Of a DNA stretch of 64,000 nucleotides, positions 1 to 11,464 are shown piece after piece (position 1 is the stretch's first letter; every line of letters begins with the position of its first letter). Both the position numbers and the translations under genes were made by a program. The DNA lies in contig JAEQBH010009452.1 in the NCBI GenBank assembly GCA_016808115.1, positions 1 through 64,000 on the forward strand, written 5' to 3'. The notes under the pieces are model-generated. The model worked only from the letters and a program-made list of their open reading frames with translations. It made no database searches and was not told the DNA's origin. Origin of the DNA: Tetrastigma voinierianum. Taxonomy: Eukaryota; Streptophyta; Magnoliopsida; Vitales; Vitaceae.

Positions 1-1188
1 AAATTTGAATAACATGTTAGTTTGTGATCCCAGGGACTAAGGTTTTACGGTTTTGTTTCTCATTTTGATATCTGGTGGTTTAGTGACGAATGAAGCAAAG
101 AAAATGGTTCATAGTTGTGAAGGGACTGAGAGGTGCCCTATTTATTTGGGTATGAGATTTGGGTCATTTTGTGTGTTATTGTTGGAAAAATAAATAACAT
201 GCTGTTGTGTGAAAAAATCATGTTAATATGTGCTTGCGTGATGTATTAACATGGAAATTGTGATGAATGTAAATTATATGTAGGAAATATAATTATCCAG
301 AATTTATAAATATTGTGCATGTAGCAGGACATAGCATGAAATGGCATAAATGCATTTCATATGCACGATAACATCGCGTCAAGTTGGGTGTGTGTGCATG
401 GTGTTGGTTATTTACCATTTTTGGTGAATGTGTGATGAGCTCGGAAATGGGATAACGTCCAAAATCGAGACTCACGGTTGTGTAAAACAATAATAATAAT
501 AAATCACGTGTGTTTAGGGGAAGTAAGATGGAGCAGATCCCCCCCAGGGTGAAAGACCCAAATTTTATTCTTGGTCAGACATTTGTACCCAGCGATGAAA
601 GTTCGAGGCCTCATCGGAAGGCGTGGCTTTGTGGTGAGACCCCTGCCGAAAATTCGCAACCCAAATAAACATATGGGATTTGATAAAATTGTCGTGATTA
701 TGAAGAAGGCTGATGTGTAGCCTTGATATTACCTTTTAGTAACATTTTTGTAAAAAAAAATATTTTGTATAAAAGAATTGTAGCTAAATTCTTTTGGGAC
801 TATTGTCTAAATAGTCGGGTATGTAGTATAGTAGAAGGTATGTATCGGACTCTTACGGATTTATGATAAGCATTTTTATTTTCATATTTTAGATTCAAAT
901 GTGAATGAATGGGTCTCGGTAAAGGGATGTATATTGGGGCTATGGACAAATGAACCCTGTGGAGTCAATACTTCTTCTGTTGAGACCCTGGATGGGTTAT
1001 GATTATATTGTTATACAGGTTGTATGTTGGGTAAGAGCTCCCGAACAAGGAGACTCTGCACGATTTTTTTGTCGAAAATATGGATCGATATAGGACTTAT
1101 AACGATGTGAAGGCGTATCGGGTTGCAGAAATCCACGTTCCGTGGGTTGATGGGTTGTCAGCGGGACCCAGTTTTGGGGCCCTCACGA
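1..1188 (+). repeat. 5' LTR of element A (5'-truncated by the window)
   Basis: Bases 1-180 match 20853-21026, and 180-1188 match 28118-29446, which are the two halves of A's 3' LTR. The reverse complement of 1-290 also matches 55500-55760, a minus-strand copy of the same LTR. The sequence ends just before a tRNA-Met-type primer site at 1191. The full LTR, judged from the 3' copy, is about 2.38 kb, so roughly half is present here. Confidence 0.88.
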
Positions 1189-1190
1189 CT

Positions 1191-1202
1191 TGGTATCGGA
1201 GA
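1191..1202 (+). other. Primer binding site of element A (tRNA-iMet type, degenerate)
   Basis: The sequence TGGTATCGGAGA directly follows the LTR end. Plant Ty3/gypsy chromoviruses usually carry TGGTATCAGAGC here, complementary to the 3' end of initiator tRNA-Met. Three of the twelve positions differ. Element B has an equivalent site at 22975 in the same place relative to its LTR. Confidence 0.7.
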
Positions 1203-1283
1203 ACCGTGAGCGATTATTTAGGGAGCTCGAGGTGTTGTTGGTATCCATAAGAAAGTATGGTTTTGATACCGGCTTCAGGAAAC

Positions 1284-1295
1284 TGGTATCAGAGC
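1284..1295 (+). other. Second, perfect tRNA-iMet-type PBS motif, about 90 bp downstream
   Basis: TGGTATCAGAGC matches the canonical plant tRNA-iMet primer site exactly, but it lies about 95 bp inside the LTR boundary. Element B has a degenerate counterpart near 23114 (TTGGCATTAGAGC), so the double motif is a feature of this family. It could be a true alternative priming site or leader sequence that resembles one. Confidence 0.6.
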
Positions 1296-1604
1296 TTGGA
1301 ATATCTCATGAATACCTAGGACTCTATGTGCACGAGAGACCCAGATCATTGTTGTGTGTTCGCGTGTTTGTGTTGGCAACATGATGCGTTATTAAGTGAT
1401 TGTGTGTTATAAATTACGTGAATTATATATATGGAAGAATGTAAATAGGAAAAAGACAAACACTAGGGTTAGAAAACATAACCTTAGGAGTTCGAAGAAC
1501 AAAATGAACGTGATAATTCGGGAGGTTAAGGTCTATTAGTAGTGGCATATACACTACTAGTTAGACAAGAAAAGAAATCTCAGTTTGCTATTTGACTTGT
1601 GTAG

Positions 1605-2390
1605 ATAGAATCGGGGAAGAGGGCGTAGAGCATTCACGGGAAAATGATCGACCACCACGTGTTTGACCTGAGGGCCTTTAGAGGGGCTATAGGCAGCTGC
1701 CGGTTGACGCATCTACATTGTGTAGGCGGCGCGTAGCTCTGCTTTGCACAAACTAGTGCAACGGTGGGCGGGGAGGGATAGGCTAGCCTCCGGGTTTCAT
1801 CATCCTCCGACATACGAAGGGACTCGATGGGTGAGACAACTTTGTGATGAAAGAGAAATAGGCGACACCGCACGAAGCATCTAGGCCATGGGTGCTGAGC
1901 TTGCGGGAGGAAGGAAAATCAGCTTCTTCACTTTAGGAAGAAGTAGAAGACTACGCCGTACAGTTTGAGACGGGGCGCGTCACGGGGCGAGGCTGAGTCG
2001 GGGCTTAGCCGGATGAGACATATGACATGCCACCATTGCCATCATCTGGGCACGTGAGGCGGGATTATCCACGAGAGGCGGGGATCCCGGGTATGAGACA
2101 ACGCGAGTCCAGTCATCAATGGGACGGATGAGGACACAAATTTGTTCCTTCTCACCTAATGTGGCGAAAGGGACCGGTGCTCCGGTCTCGAGGGTGTTGC
2201 AGGCGCCTTGCACGAGATGAGGCGAGACCGGGGTATGGGTCGGGGTCGGGTTGAGGCCAAGAATTTCAGGCCCGGTACTTCAGGACCCAAGGGGCGTGTC
2301 TGTTTGTGGTCTGCATGGCCCGAGCTTGCGGTCCCGATATGATATGCGAGAATGCGTTCAGCTCTCACAGAGTATTGTTAGAATTCGAGA
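1605..2390 (+). pseudogene. gag of element A, start codon lost, core deleted, zinc knuckle broken
   Basis: Gag forms the virus-like particle. Compared with element B, whose gag begins ATG GCT AGT CGG CGA at 24674, A has ATA at 1605-1607 in the same context, so the start codon is lost. The reading 'GRRAF' follows. The conserved central gag stretch seen in B at about 25037-25240 has no counterpart, and A is about 400 bp shorter between the start and the knuckle. A CCHC knuckle is visible at 2028-2068 (CHHC, then GH), but its last cysteine codon is TAT and a frameshift separates its halves. The downstream arginine/glycine-rich tail aligns with B at 25550-25800. Several stops are present. Confidence 0.72.
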
Positions 2391-3044
2391 TGCATCATAT
2401 TCATGCTTGTGGCATCTTGTGTGAATGTTTTGAGCTTTAAAGGTTAAATCCTTGGGAAGCTGTTACATGTGAGTTCTCCCCTAGGGATTAGGGTGAGAAT
2501 TGATCAAATATGTTGAGATTGTGAGTTAGAGATCTCGGGGATTCTACTCATGGTGGACCTTCGGGTAATGGACATATCAGATTTTGATGTCATTCTTGGC
2601 ATGGATTGGTTGACGGCACACTGGGTTGTCATTGATTGTGATAGTAAGAGGATAACCGCCTACACACAGGACGATATCCGTGTGACTTTTTAGGGGGACA
2701 AGCATGATGCTTGACCCCAGACCGTGTACGACTCCAGATGGCATGGGCAGTTGATTGGTTGGCTAGCAAGCCTTACCCTGGAGGACGAGGTGAGATAGGA
2801 ATTGGATCTACCTTGGGTAGTTTGCGAGTATGAGGATGTAACACGGATGAGCTGCAGGGATTACCTCACGTACGAATGTAGACTTATGTATTGAGTTGCA
2901 CCTTGAGTGCGTAGCTATTTGCGAGCTCCTCATGGGAATGACACCCGATTGAGTTACAAGAATTGAGGTCGAATACGGGAGCGACCAATGAGGGTTTTGT
3001 TGGAAAGTACGAGCACTTCACCTTGGGCGCTTGGGTTACGCTTT
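2391..3044 (+). pseudogene. Protease C-terminal part and RT N-terminal part of element A
   Basis: The motif DFDVILGMDWL at 2580-2612 is the conserved C-terminal block of Ty3/gypsy aspartic proteases, followed by the protease-RT linker. The catalytic DTG-type motif upstream could not be found intact. From about 2830 the reading carries N-terminal RT motifs (an 'IELQELRS' helix, then SPWALGLRF at about 3018-3044). The reading then jumps straight to the connection/RNase H region, so the RT palm is missing. Frameshifts and stops are frequent. Confidence 0.75.
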
Positions 3045-3510
3045 ACTAGGAAGAGGTCAAAATTGAGGTGGAATGACACATTGTGAGAAGGCATTCCACG
3101 AGGTGAAAGGGAGGCTTTACTTAAGCTCTTTATTCGATAGTCGAGAGAAAGGGGACGAGGTACATAGTGTATTGTGATGCCTCGAGAAGGGACGAGGTAG
3201 GATATACGTGTGCGGTGCAGGAGGGTTGTAGCTTATGGTTCAGACCTCCCCAAGAATCATAGAGCGAAATTACCTACACATGACTAGAGTTGGCGACCAT
3301 TGTCTTTGCCTTGGAATTTGGTGCCGCTCCGCAGCTATGGTGAGCGCGGTTCCCAGTATTTTCATACGAGTGAATTATATTTTCACACAGCGGGACCTTA
3401 ACATGAGGCAATGCAGATGGATGGAGCATATGGAGGATTATGACTTCACTTTGCATTACCATCCTGGTAAGGAAAATGTAGTGGCTGATACGCTCAGTCG
3501 GAAGTCATGA
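3045..3510 (+). pseudogene. RNase H of element A
   Basis: RNase H degrades the RNA strand of the RNA/DNA hybrid during reverse transcription. The reading begins at the usual RT-to-RNase H connection (TRKRSKLRWNDT) and continues through a 'YCDAS'-like first catalytic region near 3170. It ends with the typical C-terminal block, IFTQRDLNMRQCRWMEHMED, followed by YDFTLHYHPGKENVVADTLS, at about 3380-3507. The second half (3235-3510) is open in one frame. The first half needs frame changes. A closely related fragment lies inverted at 29447-29790. Confidence 0.88.
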
Positions 3511-4172
3511 GGAGTATTGGCTGGTGGCTTCCGGGGTAGCCGGATGCTCGAGGCCGTGGGGCAGGGTTTAGGCTGCGATGCGTGATTAGGCTCGGGCGTG
3601 GGTTTGGGTGGCTGCGGAGTCCCTGCTGACGGGGTGATTGAGATCGAGGGTGGGACGTGAGATATCGTCCATCCCGGGGGTAGGAAGTACAGTGGAGTAC
3701 GGGTGACGGAAGGGTGTTGGGCAATCCACCTGGAATGGTAGTCTTCGGTATAGGGGGCGGGTTGTGGTTCCCCAGTTGGCCGCTTTGAGAGAGGAGATCC
3801 TTAAGGAATTCCATTGCTCGTTTTCTTTGTGCATCTAAGGGTAGCGCAGATGTGTCGTGATCTTAAGTCGCGGTATGCTAGTGGGATAGGCGACACGTTA
3901 GAAATTTACAGGTTGTGGTGTCTCATGTGTCGAGTAGATAAAGGCGGAGCATCGAAGCCGGTGGGTTACTCTACGACCATTGGGGTAGTCGGGTGGAAGT
4001 GGGAGCATGTCGATGGACCTTGTGACCAAGCTCAGCGGACACAGGAGGCGCAGTGCGGTATGGGTGATGGTGGATTTAGCTCACTAGGAGTGCGACACAT
4101 TTTCTAGCGGTCTGGATGACCTTCCTGCTTGGAGGGAATTACGCCCGTTGGCATATTCGAGAAGTGTACGGG
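3511..4172 (+). pseudogene. Integrase N-terminal part of element A (split by insertion of D)
   Basis: Integrase inserts the cDNA into the host genome. The zinc-binding N-terminal domain is recognisable at 3800-3960 (CRDLKSRY, then CLMCRVDK, the CxxC half). The 'WKWEHVDG' block follows at about 3992, then the start of the catalytic core with FLAVWMTF at 4104 and WHIREVYGYG up to 4175. The gene then stops at the left target duplication of D, and its continuation starts at 19009. Stops and frameshifts occur throughout. Confidence 0.82.
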
Positions 4173-4177
4173 TATGG
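4173..4177. repeat. Left target-site duplication of element D (TATGG)
   Basis: TATGG directly precedes the terminal TG of D's left LTR at 4178. The right partner is CATGG at 19004-19008, one mismatch. The flanking sequence is A's integrase gene on both sides, and removing D plus one copy restores the order of integrase motifs. Confidence 0.8.
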
Positions 4178-4631
4178 TGGCGAGACCGCTTCCCTAGCGC
4201 GACGGGAATGCGCCGGCAACTCCACGGTAACCTCCCGACGAGCTCGCTTGGCGACGAGTTACCATGAAGCTAGCGTTAAAATTTCTTGAATGCACACGTC
4301 TTTGGAAAACGTGGGTTATAAAATTTTCACTTTTCTATCAAAATCACCTTTAATTTAACAAAAATCGTAGAGCATAGCGGTACACTTGGAGTGTGAAACT
4401 TAGAAATGCAAAAATCCGCTTGTATAAAAAAACACTCCCGATATTTCAAAAATCAACTACCTGACCATAAAGGACCTACGGTCCTCTATGAAATATAAGA
4501 TAAGAATCAAATCGGCATAATTTCATAAGTAACTTTGTTTTTCTCAAAACCATGCATGCATATTTATAAAAGATATTTACATATACAAAATGTCACATTT
4601 AACTTTACTACGTTTACATTACACCTTATCT

Positions 4632-4667
<36 letters not shown>

Positions 4668-7600
4668 ACACAGCGTCTGGGGCGAGGATCCTGGAATGGT
4701 CTTTCGGCTTGACACACACTTTGAAAAATTATTTAAAGCCGAGCTGTGAGCGAATGTGGCGCCGAAAAGCAGGGGTGTCAGTTGGCTCACCTAAGTGGCT
4801 GCTTGGCGGGAAATCCTGCGTCTGTGTTACGAGGACTCATACACCTGATAAAAATATTAGGCCCATACACCAGTACAAACTCAGGCATATACCTGACTAT
4901 ATTCCAATAGTCCAAGGGTTATTTTAATTTACTTAGCCACAAATACATATTAAAATCTCTGATTCTAATACATATTGTCCCAAAAACATCAAAGCCACGT
5001 GACTTTCTTCAAAATCGGCCTCTAAAATGAGCCGTCTTCTCGAGCGCTGCGTGCACGAAAAATGATTTCCTCGACGAGGTGAGCTATCGCTAGTAAGTGG
5101 AATCACCACTAAATGGGTTGCTCCCCACTAAAGTGCATATGCAATGATCCCAGATTTAACCACACTCAAGTAAATGCGGTGCTGCTTGAGATGTCTATAT
5201 GTCACATCCCACATGTCTAGAGTCTCTACGGAGCTCTCACACTTTGCCTAAAGCCATATGTGAGGCTTAGTTTTGAAACAAGAGCTTGTGCATTGCGAAA
5301 ATGCACTACGAGAGATTCGGTAAAGATGGGACTACCCTTCGGCGAGTGTTGGAGAACTAGGAGAGGAGGAAGGAGGAGGAGAGGAGGAAGCCGGGTCATG
5401 GTCCTCATCCGAAATGATACGTCGGCCGTCCTCCCAAACCCCATTCTGGGAATATCATCTGTGAAATTCTTCCTTGTGTGTGTTCGTTTTTCGGAAAATT
5501 CATGTCATGCACTCACACCCAATTTCTAGTTCTGATGCGTATGAAAATGCATTATGCCCCGAGTTCAATAACTCATGCTAATATATATAACGCCAAACAT
5601 ACTAACATAATTAATCATACCAAACATGTTATACAAATTCTCAATCCATTACACCAAAAATTATGGCTCACATGGGCTAATTAACAATTACAGCTCAACT
5701 CAGAATTTGAATACGCTCCACCAAACATATTTTCTCACAAAAATATTTTGTGAATACTATTCACGTGAAACCAGTGCAAGGAAACCCTCGAGATTCTTGT
5801 TCGGCAAATCCTGACATCGGTTCCACTTTGTGAAAGAAATTCATGGCCATTCAGGCCTCATAATACACATCAAAACATGATTTAATGCATAAATCAACGC
5901 AAGATGCCGAGCAATGCATTGCATTGTCCGCGGTGTCGGCTCCAACAATTTTCACATTTAGGTTCCCACGAGTTTTGGAATAGATCAACGACCATTGAGC
6001 CTCGGTAAACTCAATCATCGGCGAAACACTTAAGCAAGTGTAGCTTCAAGTAGGATAAAACCCCTACCTCACGGGTTTGTCGAGAAACTCAGCCGGTGCC
6101 AGCGTTGTCCTCGTCGTGGGAACCGCTTCCTTCTTTGCGAGAAGAATCGACGGTCGGATGTGGGATCTTAAAGAGAGTGGCACACTCTCTCTCACAAAAT
6201 AAAAACTAAGCTCCTTTGTAAGTGTACTCCTCACTCGCATTTTCTTTTGACCTTAGAAGAGAAGGGTGATCAACTATTGAAGTTTTGTCCTTTTCGCCGT
6301 TGGGGTATTAAAATGTCGTGTGTCCCGCTTCTCTATGTGACACAATCTCGACTTTCATCCGCTTTCCATCCTCTCTAAAAATCTTGTAACACGTGGTCAC
6401 AAAGAGTGTTATAAATGACTTTTGGTCACATCACATGTCGCTTTACGACACCGACATTTCTCGGCATCAAAACGCGCACACCCGATCGCTCCTAAATCAC
6501 TTAATTTAGACTGAAGGTTACAGATTTCGCGAGACGATTCCAACAAAGGGAATACTATTTCATCATCCTAGAGATTCAGAAAATTCTCCGATTTTTATCA
6601 AATTACAAAGGTAAGGCGCTGCTACACATGGGCAAGCCACACAAACATGTTTTCAAAACAAAATATACAAAATCTTCTCTCATGGTTGTCTTATATGTTT
6701 TCAATTAATTTTCTAGTGTCCACAAAACTGCTCTGAGTACTAAAGTTCTAAATGTCAAGTGTTCGTATGTGTGCTCCCTCCCAATATGAAAATATGTACA
6801 AAAATGGCTGTAAAACTCGGTTAAGAGAAAACCGAGTTTTGCAGGAAAACCATTTTTGAAACCTGCTTCGAAAACTATTTATGCTCGCCTCAAACCCGCT
6901 TTCGCGGTTAATATCTCGAAAGCGCTTATAATCAGAATCAAGTACCAACCACTATGGCCCAATTTTGAAATAAATTCTAGACGTGATGCCACCGAACTCC
7001 TGAACCCGGCACTCCAGAATAACCTCTAACACTACCCGTCTAATATGGTCCGATGAACACTACGTGATTCCCTCGATCTCTATAAACATAATGGAACCTC
7101 GAATCAAAATGCCTGATGGAACCCTAACCAACACCTCATCGCCATGTACTATGTCGGCGCTTAACTATCTATATATACCCCTAATGCGTAGGGCGACCCA
7201 CTATATAAATATATACTATATCTAACTCCCAATCGCAACTGTGCAATATACAATATAATGTCCCATAACCCCGCTACGTTAACTGAGATATAACCAAACT
7301 GGCTAGGTCATCTAGGGGTTTTTGGCAAACCAAAGCAACCGCTTAAGTAATCGAACCTAAATTTTCATTGGTATAACAAGTGGAGGTAAAAAAATGCTTT
7401 ACTAATTAAGCATTATATTTTCAAAGCACTTTACAAACTCAGAATTAAACACTTTCTCGTTTAAAACGCATTGAAAGTACTCACCTTTTCTCGACTAATT
7501 CTTTCAATTCTTGTCAAGCACACTGGTCGGTCAGATAAGCCCAATCGCCTACAATAATTCATACAAATATTTAAAATGCCCTCGCTCAACGCTTTAACCA

Positions 7601-8154
7601 TAAACATACAAAGCGGCTTTCAAAGAGACTACATCGAATCAACCCGATTATAACAAAATTTTTACGTATATTCCCATTCGATAAGGACATCGATAATATA
7701 AGGTGAAATTGACCAAATGCTCCCTACACATGAATCGGGCTCTTAGATCAAAACTATCCGCTTCAAGAATTTTTTCAAACCCCATGCTATTCGATGTATT
7801 AGACCACACGCCAAAGACAACTAAGCACTTGCACACTTAAAGTTAAGCAATTAAATTTTCTAAATTATGTGGGTACCCAAATGCTATTGGATGTGCATAT
7901 GATTAAATTTATACTCATACTTCCCCAACCATTTTGGCAATTTATTATTATTATTATCCTTTGAAATTCCATAATACTTTCACCCTCCACTTTCCTTAAT
8001 TGCAAAGTGCCACAATTTTTTGAAAACTTTACAATTTCATCCTTAAAACAACTTTCAAAATTTGGTTATGACACTAGTCAATTAAGAAGCCCTTTGTGCA
8101 CATATGCACCCTACTAAGTTATAAATGATACCGTACACCCTCTCAGATTCGGCA
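4178..8154 (-). repeat. 3' LTR of element D, interrupted by a solo LTR
   Basis: 4178-4754 aligns with 17008-17560 and 6725-8154 aligns with 17575-19003, the other LTR of D. Shared landmarks include ACCATGAAGCTA (4261 and 17095), CCATGCATGCATAT and the CCAATATGAAAATATGTACA block (6780 and 17619). The left end is TGGCGAGACC and the right end ATTCGGCA. A 1970-bp insertion at 4755-6724 accounts for the extra length. A (TA)n run at 4632-4668 is longer than in the other copy. Confidence 0.88.
4755..6724 (-). mobile_element. Solo LTR of family B, inserted in D's 3' LTR
   Basis: The insertion starts TGTGGCGCC and ends GTGTCCACA. Read on the minus strand it follows B's LTR: the blocks around 4890-4990 are the reverse complement of 27905-28020 (CTGACTATATTCCAATAGTC, then ATTTTAATTTACT). 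Its length, 1970 bp, fits the 1.93-1.95 kb LTRs of B. No internal retroelement sequence is attached, which indicates a solo LTR left by recombination. The last 100 bp towards 6724 diverge from B, so it belongs to a subfamily. A clear 5-bp duplication was not found. Confidence 0.75.
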
Positions 8155-8169
8155 AATCCTCCTTCCTTT
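8155..8169 (-). other. Polypurine tract of element D
   Basis: On the minus strand the sequence is AAAGGAAGGAGGATT, immediately before the LTR start TGCCGAATC. It is preceded by GAGGACAAAATATTCT, the usual context of the plus-strand priming site in plant chromoviruses. This fixes D's orientation and the inner edge of its 3' LTR. Confidence 0.82.
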
Positions 8170-9700
8170 AGAATATTTTGTCCTCAAATGAACAAAACTA
8201 ATGATGTTGAGGATATCTTAATTTGAAACAATCAAGAGCATTGATCGCGCATCTCGAGCCTCCTTAATTCTAATACGCAGCCTCCTTAATCCCATGATTC
8301 ATAAAACTTTAATTAAAGGGAATGATCTTATTCTCAAAATCTTCTCTTTGCGATCTACTATCCGCATTGCCTGCCTCCCTTATAGGTCAAATTATCCTTT
8401 AGTTCTACTTGTCGATCTCCTCGAGTACATAGAGGATTTGGAATGTACTTGCAGAGCATGGATACATGAAACACATTATGAACCTTAGACAACTCTGGAG
8501 GAAGGTCTAGTCTATATGATATTGGTCCCACTCTGACAATAATCTCATATGGCCCTATGTATCTAGGCCTCAGCTTTCCGCATCTTCCAAATCTGAGGAC
8601 ACCTTTCCGCTGTGGAAACTTGAAAGACCTGTGCCCACCTTAAATCAGAGATCCCACATGCTGTCCGTACAACTTTTTGTCCCGTCCTGGCTATCTTGAG
8701 TCCGTCTCTCAGACAACTGATCCCATTCAAGGTAAATATGTACTAACTCCGGGCCGGCTAGTCTCCTCCGCCTCATCCCAACATACTAGAGAGTACGGCT
8801 ACTCCGGGCCACAATGCTTCAAATGGAGCCACGCCTATGTCGGGATTGATAATCAAGTGTTATAAAGAACCCATCGAGATAAATGCGTATCCCAAACTTT
8901 CGCTTTAAACTCTATCACGCATGCTTCTGGAAAGTATTATCCTCTAAATACCCGAATAGTTCTCTCCGACCGACCATCACCGAGGATGGAAAGTCGTGGC
9001 AAAGTGCAATCGAAAACATGGCATCCTCAGAACTCGGACCAAAATCTAGATGTGAATATATGGTCTCGAGAAGGAGACTATCGTATATAAGAAATACCAT
9101 GTAATCTTAACTATCTTTCCACATAAATCAGCCAACTTGTCTAATGTGTCATTGCTAATTTGGAGAAAATGCGTGGATTTCGTTAGTCTATCCACTATCA
9201 CCCATATGGCATCGGTTGGTCTCCGAGTTCCTGTTTGATAACAAAATCCATAGTAATCTTATCCCACTTCCATACAGAATCATACAGATCTTCATGCGCT
9301 TCGTGCCTCGCTTCACCAGTTATAGGTTAGGCATCCGATATGAAATCCGAATTTCCTTCTTCACGCTCTTCCACCATTAACAATGCTCCTTCGTAGTATG
9401 ATACATCTCGTGCTACCAAGGTGCATGGCGTATGTCAAGAGTGAGCCTCTTCCATGATTTCCTTTTAGTTCACCTATTCTGTGTACACACATTTGACTCT
9501 CTCTAACTATTGAATCATCATCTCTATCCGGAACTTTGCTCCTACCACCCTCAATCCCGCCCTCAACTTAATCATCTCCGAAACCCGCCTTCCGACCTTC
9601 CTTGATCCGATCCACTGTAAGGCCGAAGAACATAATGATGCCAACAAGGTCCCCCGACGCCCACCGCAACTAAACTCCCAAAGATCTCAACTCATCAACA
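8170..9700 (-). pseudogene. Integrase of element D
   Basis: Read on the minus strand, the C-terminal half is clear at 8380-8680: RFGKCGKLRPRYIGPYEI, then LPPELSKVHNVFHVSMLC. This is the conserved region between the core and the tail of chromoviral integrases. A degraded tail (LRNKIIPL-like, about 8300-8340) runs towards the polypurine tract. The catalytic core is spread over 8900-9350 in several frames. The short plus-strand ORFs over this region are shadows. Many stops and indels; no functional product is possible. Confidence 0.78.
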
Positions 9701-10172
9701 ATGGGAGATATACCGTCTGGCGCATAAGCATGTGAACCCTTTGGTTTCGGCTACGCAGACTCCGGGCCACTACATCGCCTTCCCTGATGGTACCTATCGT
9801 GCAATCATAGTCCTTAATCAACTCCAACCACCGACACGCTTGCTGCTCTTCGAGTGAAAATATATCGCAGCTCTAATGACTAAGTGAATATCTGACAGGA
9901 ACACCGTATAGATAATGTCTCCAGATCTTTAGAGCGAAAACCACTGCTGCTAGTTCTAAATCATGGGTCGGGTAGTTCTGCTCGTGCTTCTTTAACTGAC
10001 GGGAAGCATAAGCTATCACTCTACCATCCTGCATCAAAACACACCCTAACCCTTGTTTGGAGGCATCACTGTACACCACATAACCGTCCTTTCCTGACGG
10101 TAGTGCTAACACTAGAGTTGTCGTCAATCTTTGCCTCAACTCCTCAAAACTATGCAAGGTGTATCCGACCAC
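9701..10172 (-). pseudogene. RNase H of element D
   Basis: A 99-residue open stretch at 9873-10172 shows the family hallmarks in order: SFEELRQRLTTT, VVYSDASKQGLGCVLMQDGR with the first catalytic aspartate, VIAYASRQLKKHEQNYPTHD and LELAAVVFALKIWRHYLYGV. It is the best-preserved coding block of D. The C-terminal third (9701-9872) is frameshifted. It follows the RT without a gap, as expected for pol. Confidence 0.93.
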
Positions 10173-11218
10173 CGAATTCTCGATCCTTTCAATAGATCGT
10201 CAACGGGGCTAAGTATCTCAAAAATCCCTCAACAAATTTCCTGTAATAACCTACCAATCCAAGGAAACTACGGACTTAAAAAACATTTGTGGGTGGTTTC
10301 CAATTCACTATAGCTTCGATCTTTTGAGGATCCACACTAATACCTTACAGCTAAATGACACGACCCAAGAGTTTACTATCTAACCAAACCGGCACTCATT
10401 TCAAACTTAGCGTATAACCGCGCTCAAGAATCTCGCACACGCCCGAGATGCTCGCATGTTCCTCCTCGACCGCCCGAGTACACTAGAATGTCATCACGAA
10501 TACGATCACAAACTTATCTACCTGGATTAATAATTCTATTCATCAAATCCATGAACGCAATTTCTGTGGCATTAGTCAACCAATGGCACGCTAGAACTCT
10601 CGTAGTGACCATTCGTCCAGACAGCCTTTTAGAAACATCATCTTCCTGACCTCTAACCGATGGTAGCCTCGACCTTAAGTCAATCTGTGAGTATACCCGA
10701 GATCCATAACTGCGTAAATAGCTCATCTATATGAGGGAAAGCTGGGACACTGCTGCGATCACGCCTGATTTAGCCGTCTGTAGTCTATACACAACCCAGA
10801 AGCTTCCATCTTTCTTCTTATGAAGAGAACTGGAGCTCCCCACAATGAGGTACTAAGTCGGATGAAGCCCTTGCTTAACAATTCCTCTTAATCATACCAA
10901 TTCTTTCAACTCGCTAGCACTATCTCAGATTTTGAGAATGGATATCACTCACCCCCGAATCGCCTAATAACAAACCCACCGCTTCATCCTGGGAGGTAAA
11001 CTGAATATCATCCGAAAGACATCCGGAAACTCTTGACTATGGGGATGTCTTCTAGCCGTGTCCCCGGTCTCTATCCACCAAATGCCAAATAACCCTAAAG
11101 AACCTTTCGAAGCATTTTCCAAAGGCCATGCAGCATTAATGAGGACTAGGCCATCTCTTTTCTCGATTCCCCGAATACGCCCGGTTCCTCTTAGTCGAAC
11201 CAATCTTACTTCTTTCAT
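10173..11218 (-). pseudogene. Reverse transcriptase of element D
   Basis: Unlike A, D retains the whole RT. From right to left on the minus strand: the protease-RT linker with SQEFPDVF (about 11020), KKKDGSFW near 10810, YGSRVYSQIDLRS (about 10680-10720), FMDLMNRIINP (10515-10550), the catalytic DDILVYSG (about 10471-10498) and the thumb/connection FLGLVGYYRKFV-like region (about 10240). Frameshifts and stops lie between the motifs. The 10964-11218 open stretch covers the linker. Confidence 0.88.
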
Positions 11219-11464
11219 ATAGCAATCTAAGGTGGCTCTATGCCCGGATACAACTGCCCATACCCAAGACTATATCAAATCATGGATACCTAACACCATC
11301 AAGCCCGTTGGAAAACTTTATATTCCGATCACCAATCATATTCGAATTATCCTTCGATATCATAAGATCCCCATCAAGTACGTGAATTCATATGACCATC
11401 TATAGGCTTAGAACTCTATCTCAAAGCCTCTCAAGAATGGTAATCGAAATAAAATGAATGAGCG
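11219..11464 (-). pseudogene. Protease C-terminal part of element D (split by solo LTR E)
   Basis: The minus-strand reading directly left of solo LTR E begins with the codons for HSF that follow the active-site motif. It continues with a degraded '...MIGDRNIKF...DGVRYP' and 'FDIVLGMG', the usual second half of a gypsy protease. The first half lies at 15511-15605. Removing E and one copy of its duplication joins the two in frame at the active site. Confidence 0.8.
11460..11464. repeat. Left target-site duplication of solo LTR E (GAGCG)
   Basis: GAGCG precedes the terminal TGTCACGCCC of E. The right partner is GAGTG at 15506-15510, one mismatch. Both lie inside D's protease gene, whose reading is continuous when E is removed. 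Confidence 0.75.
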
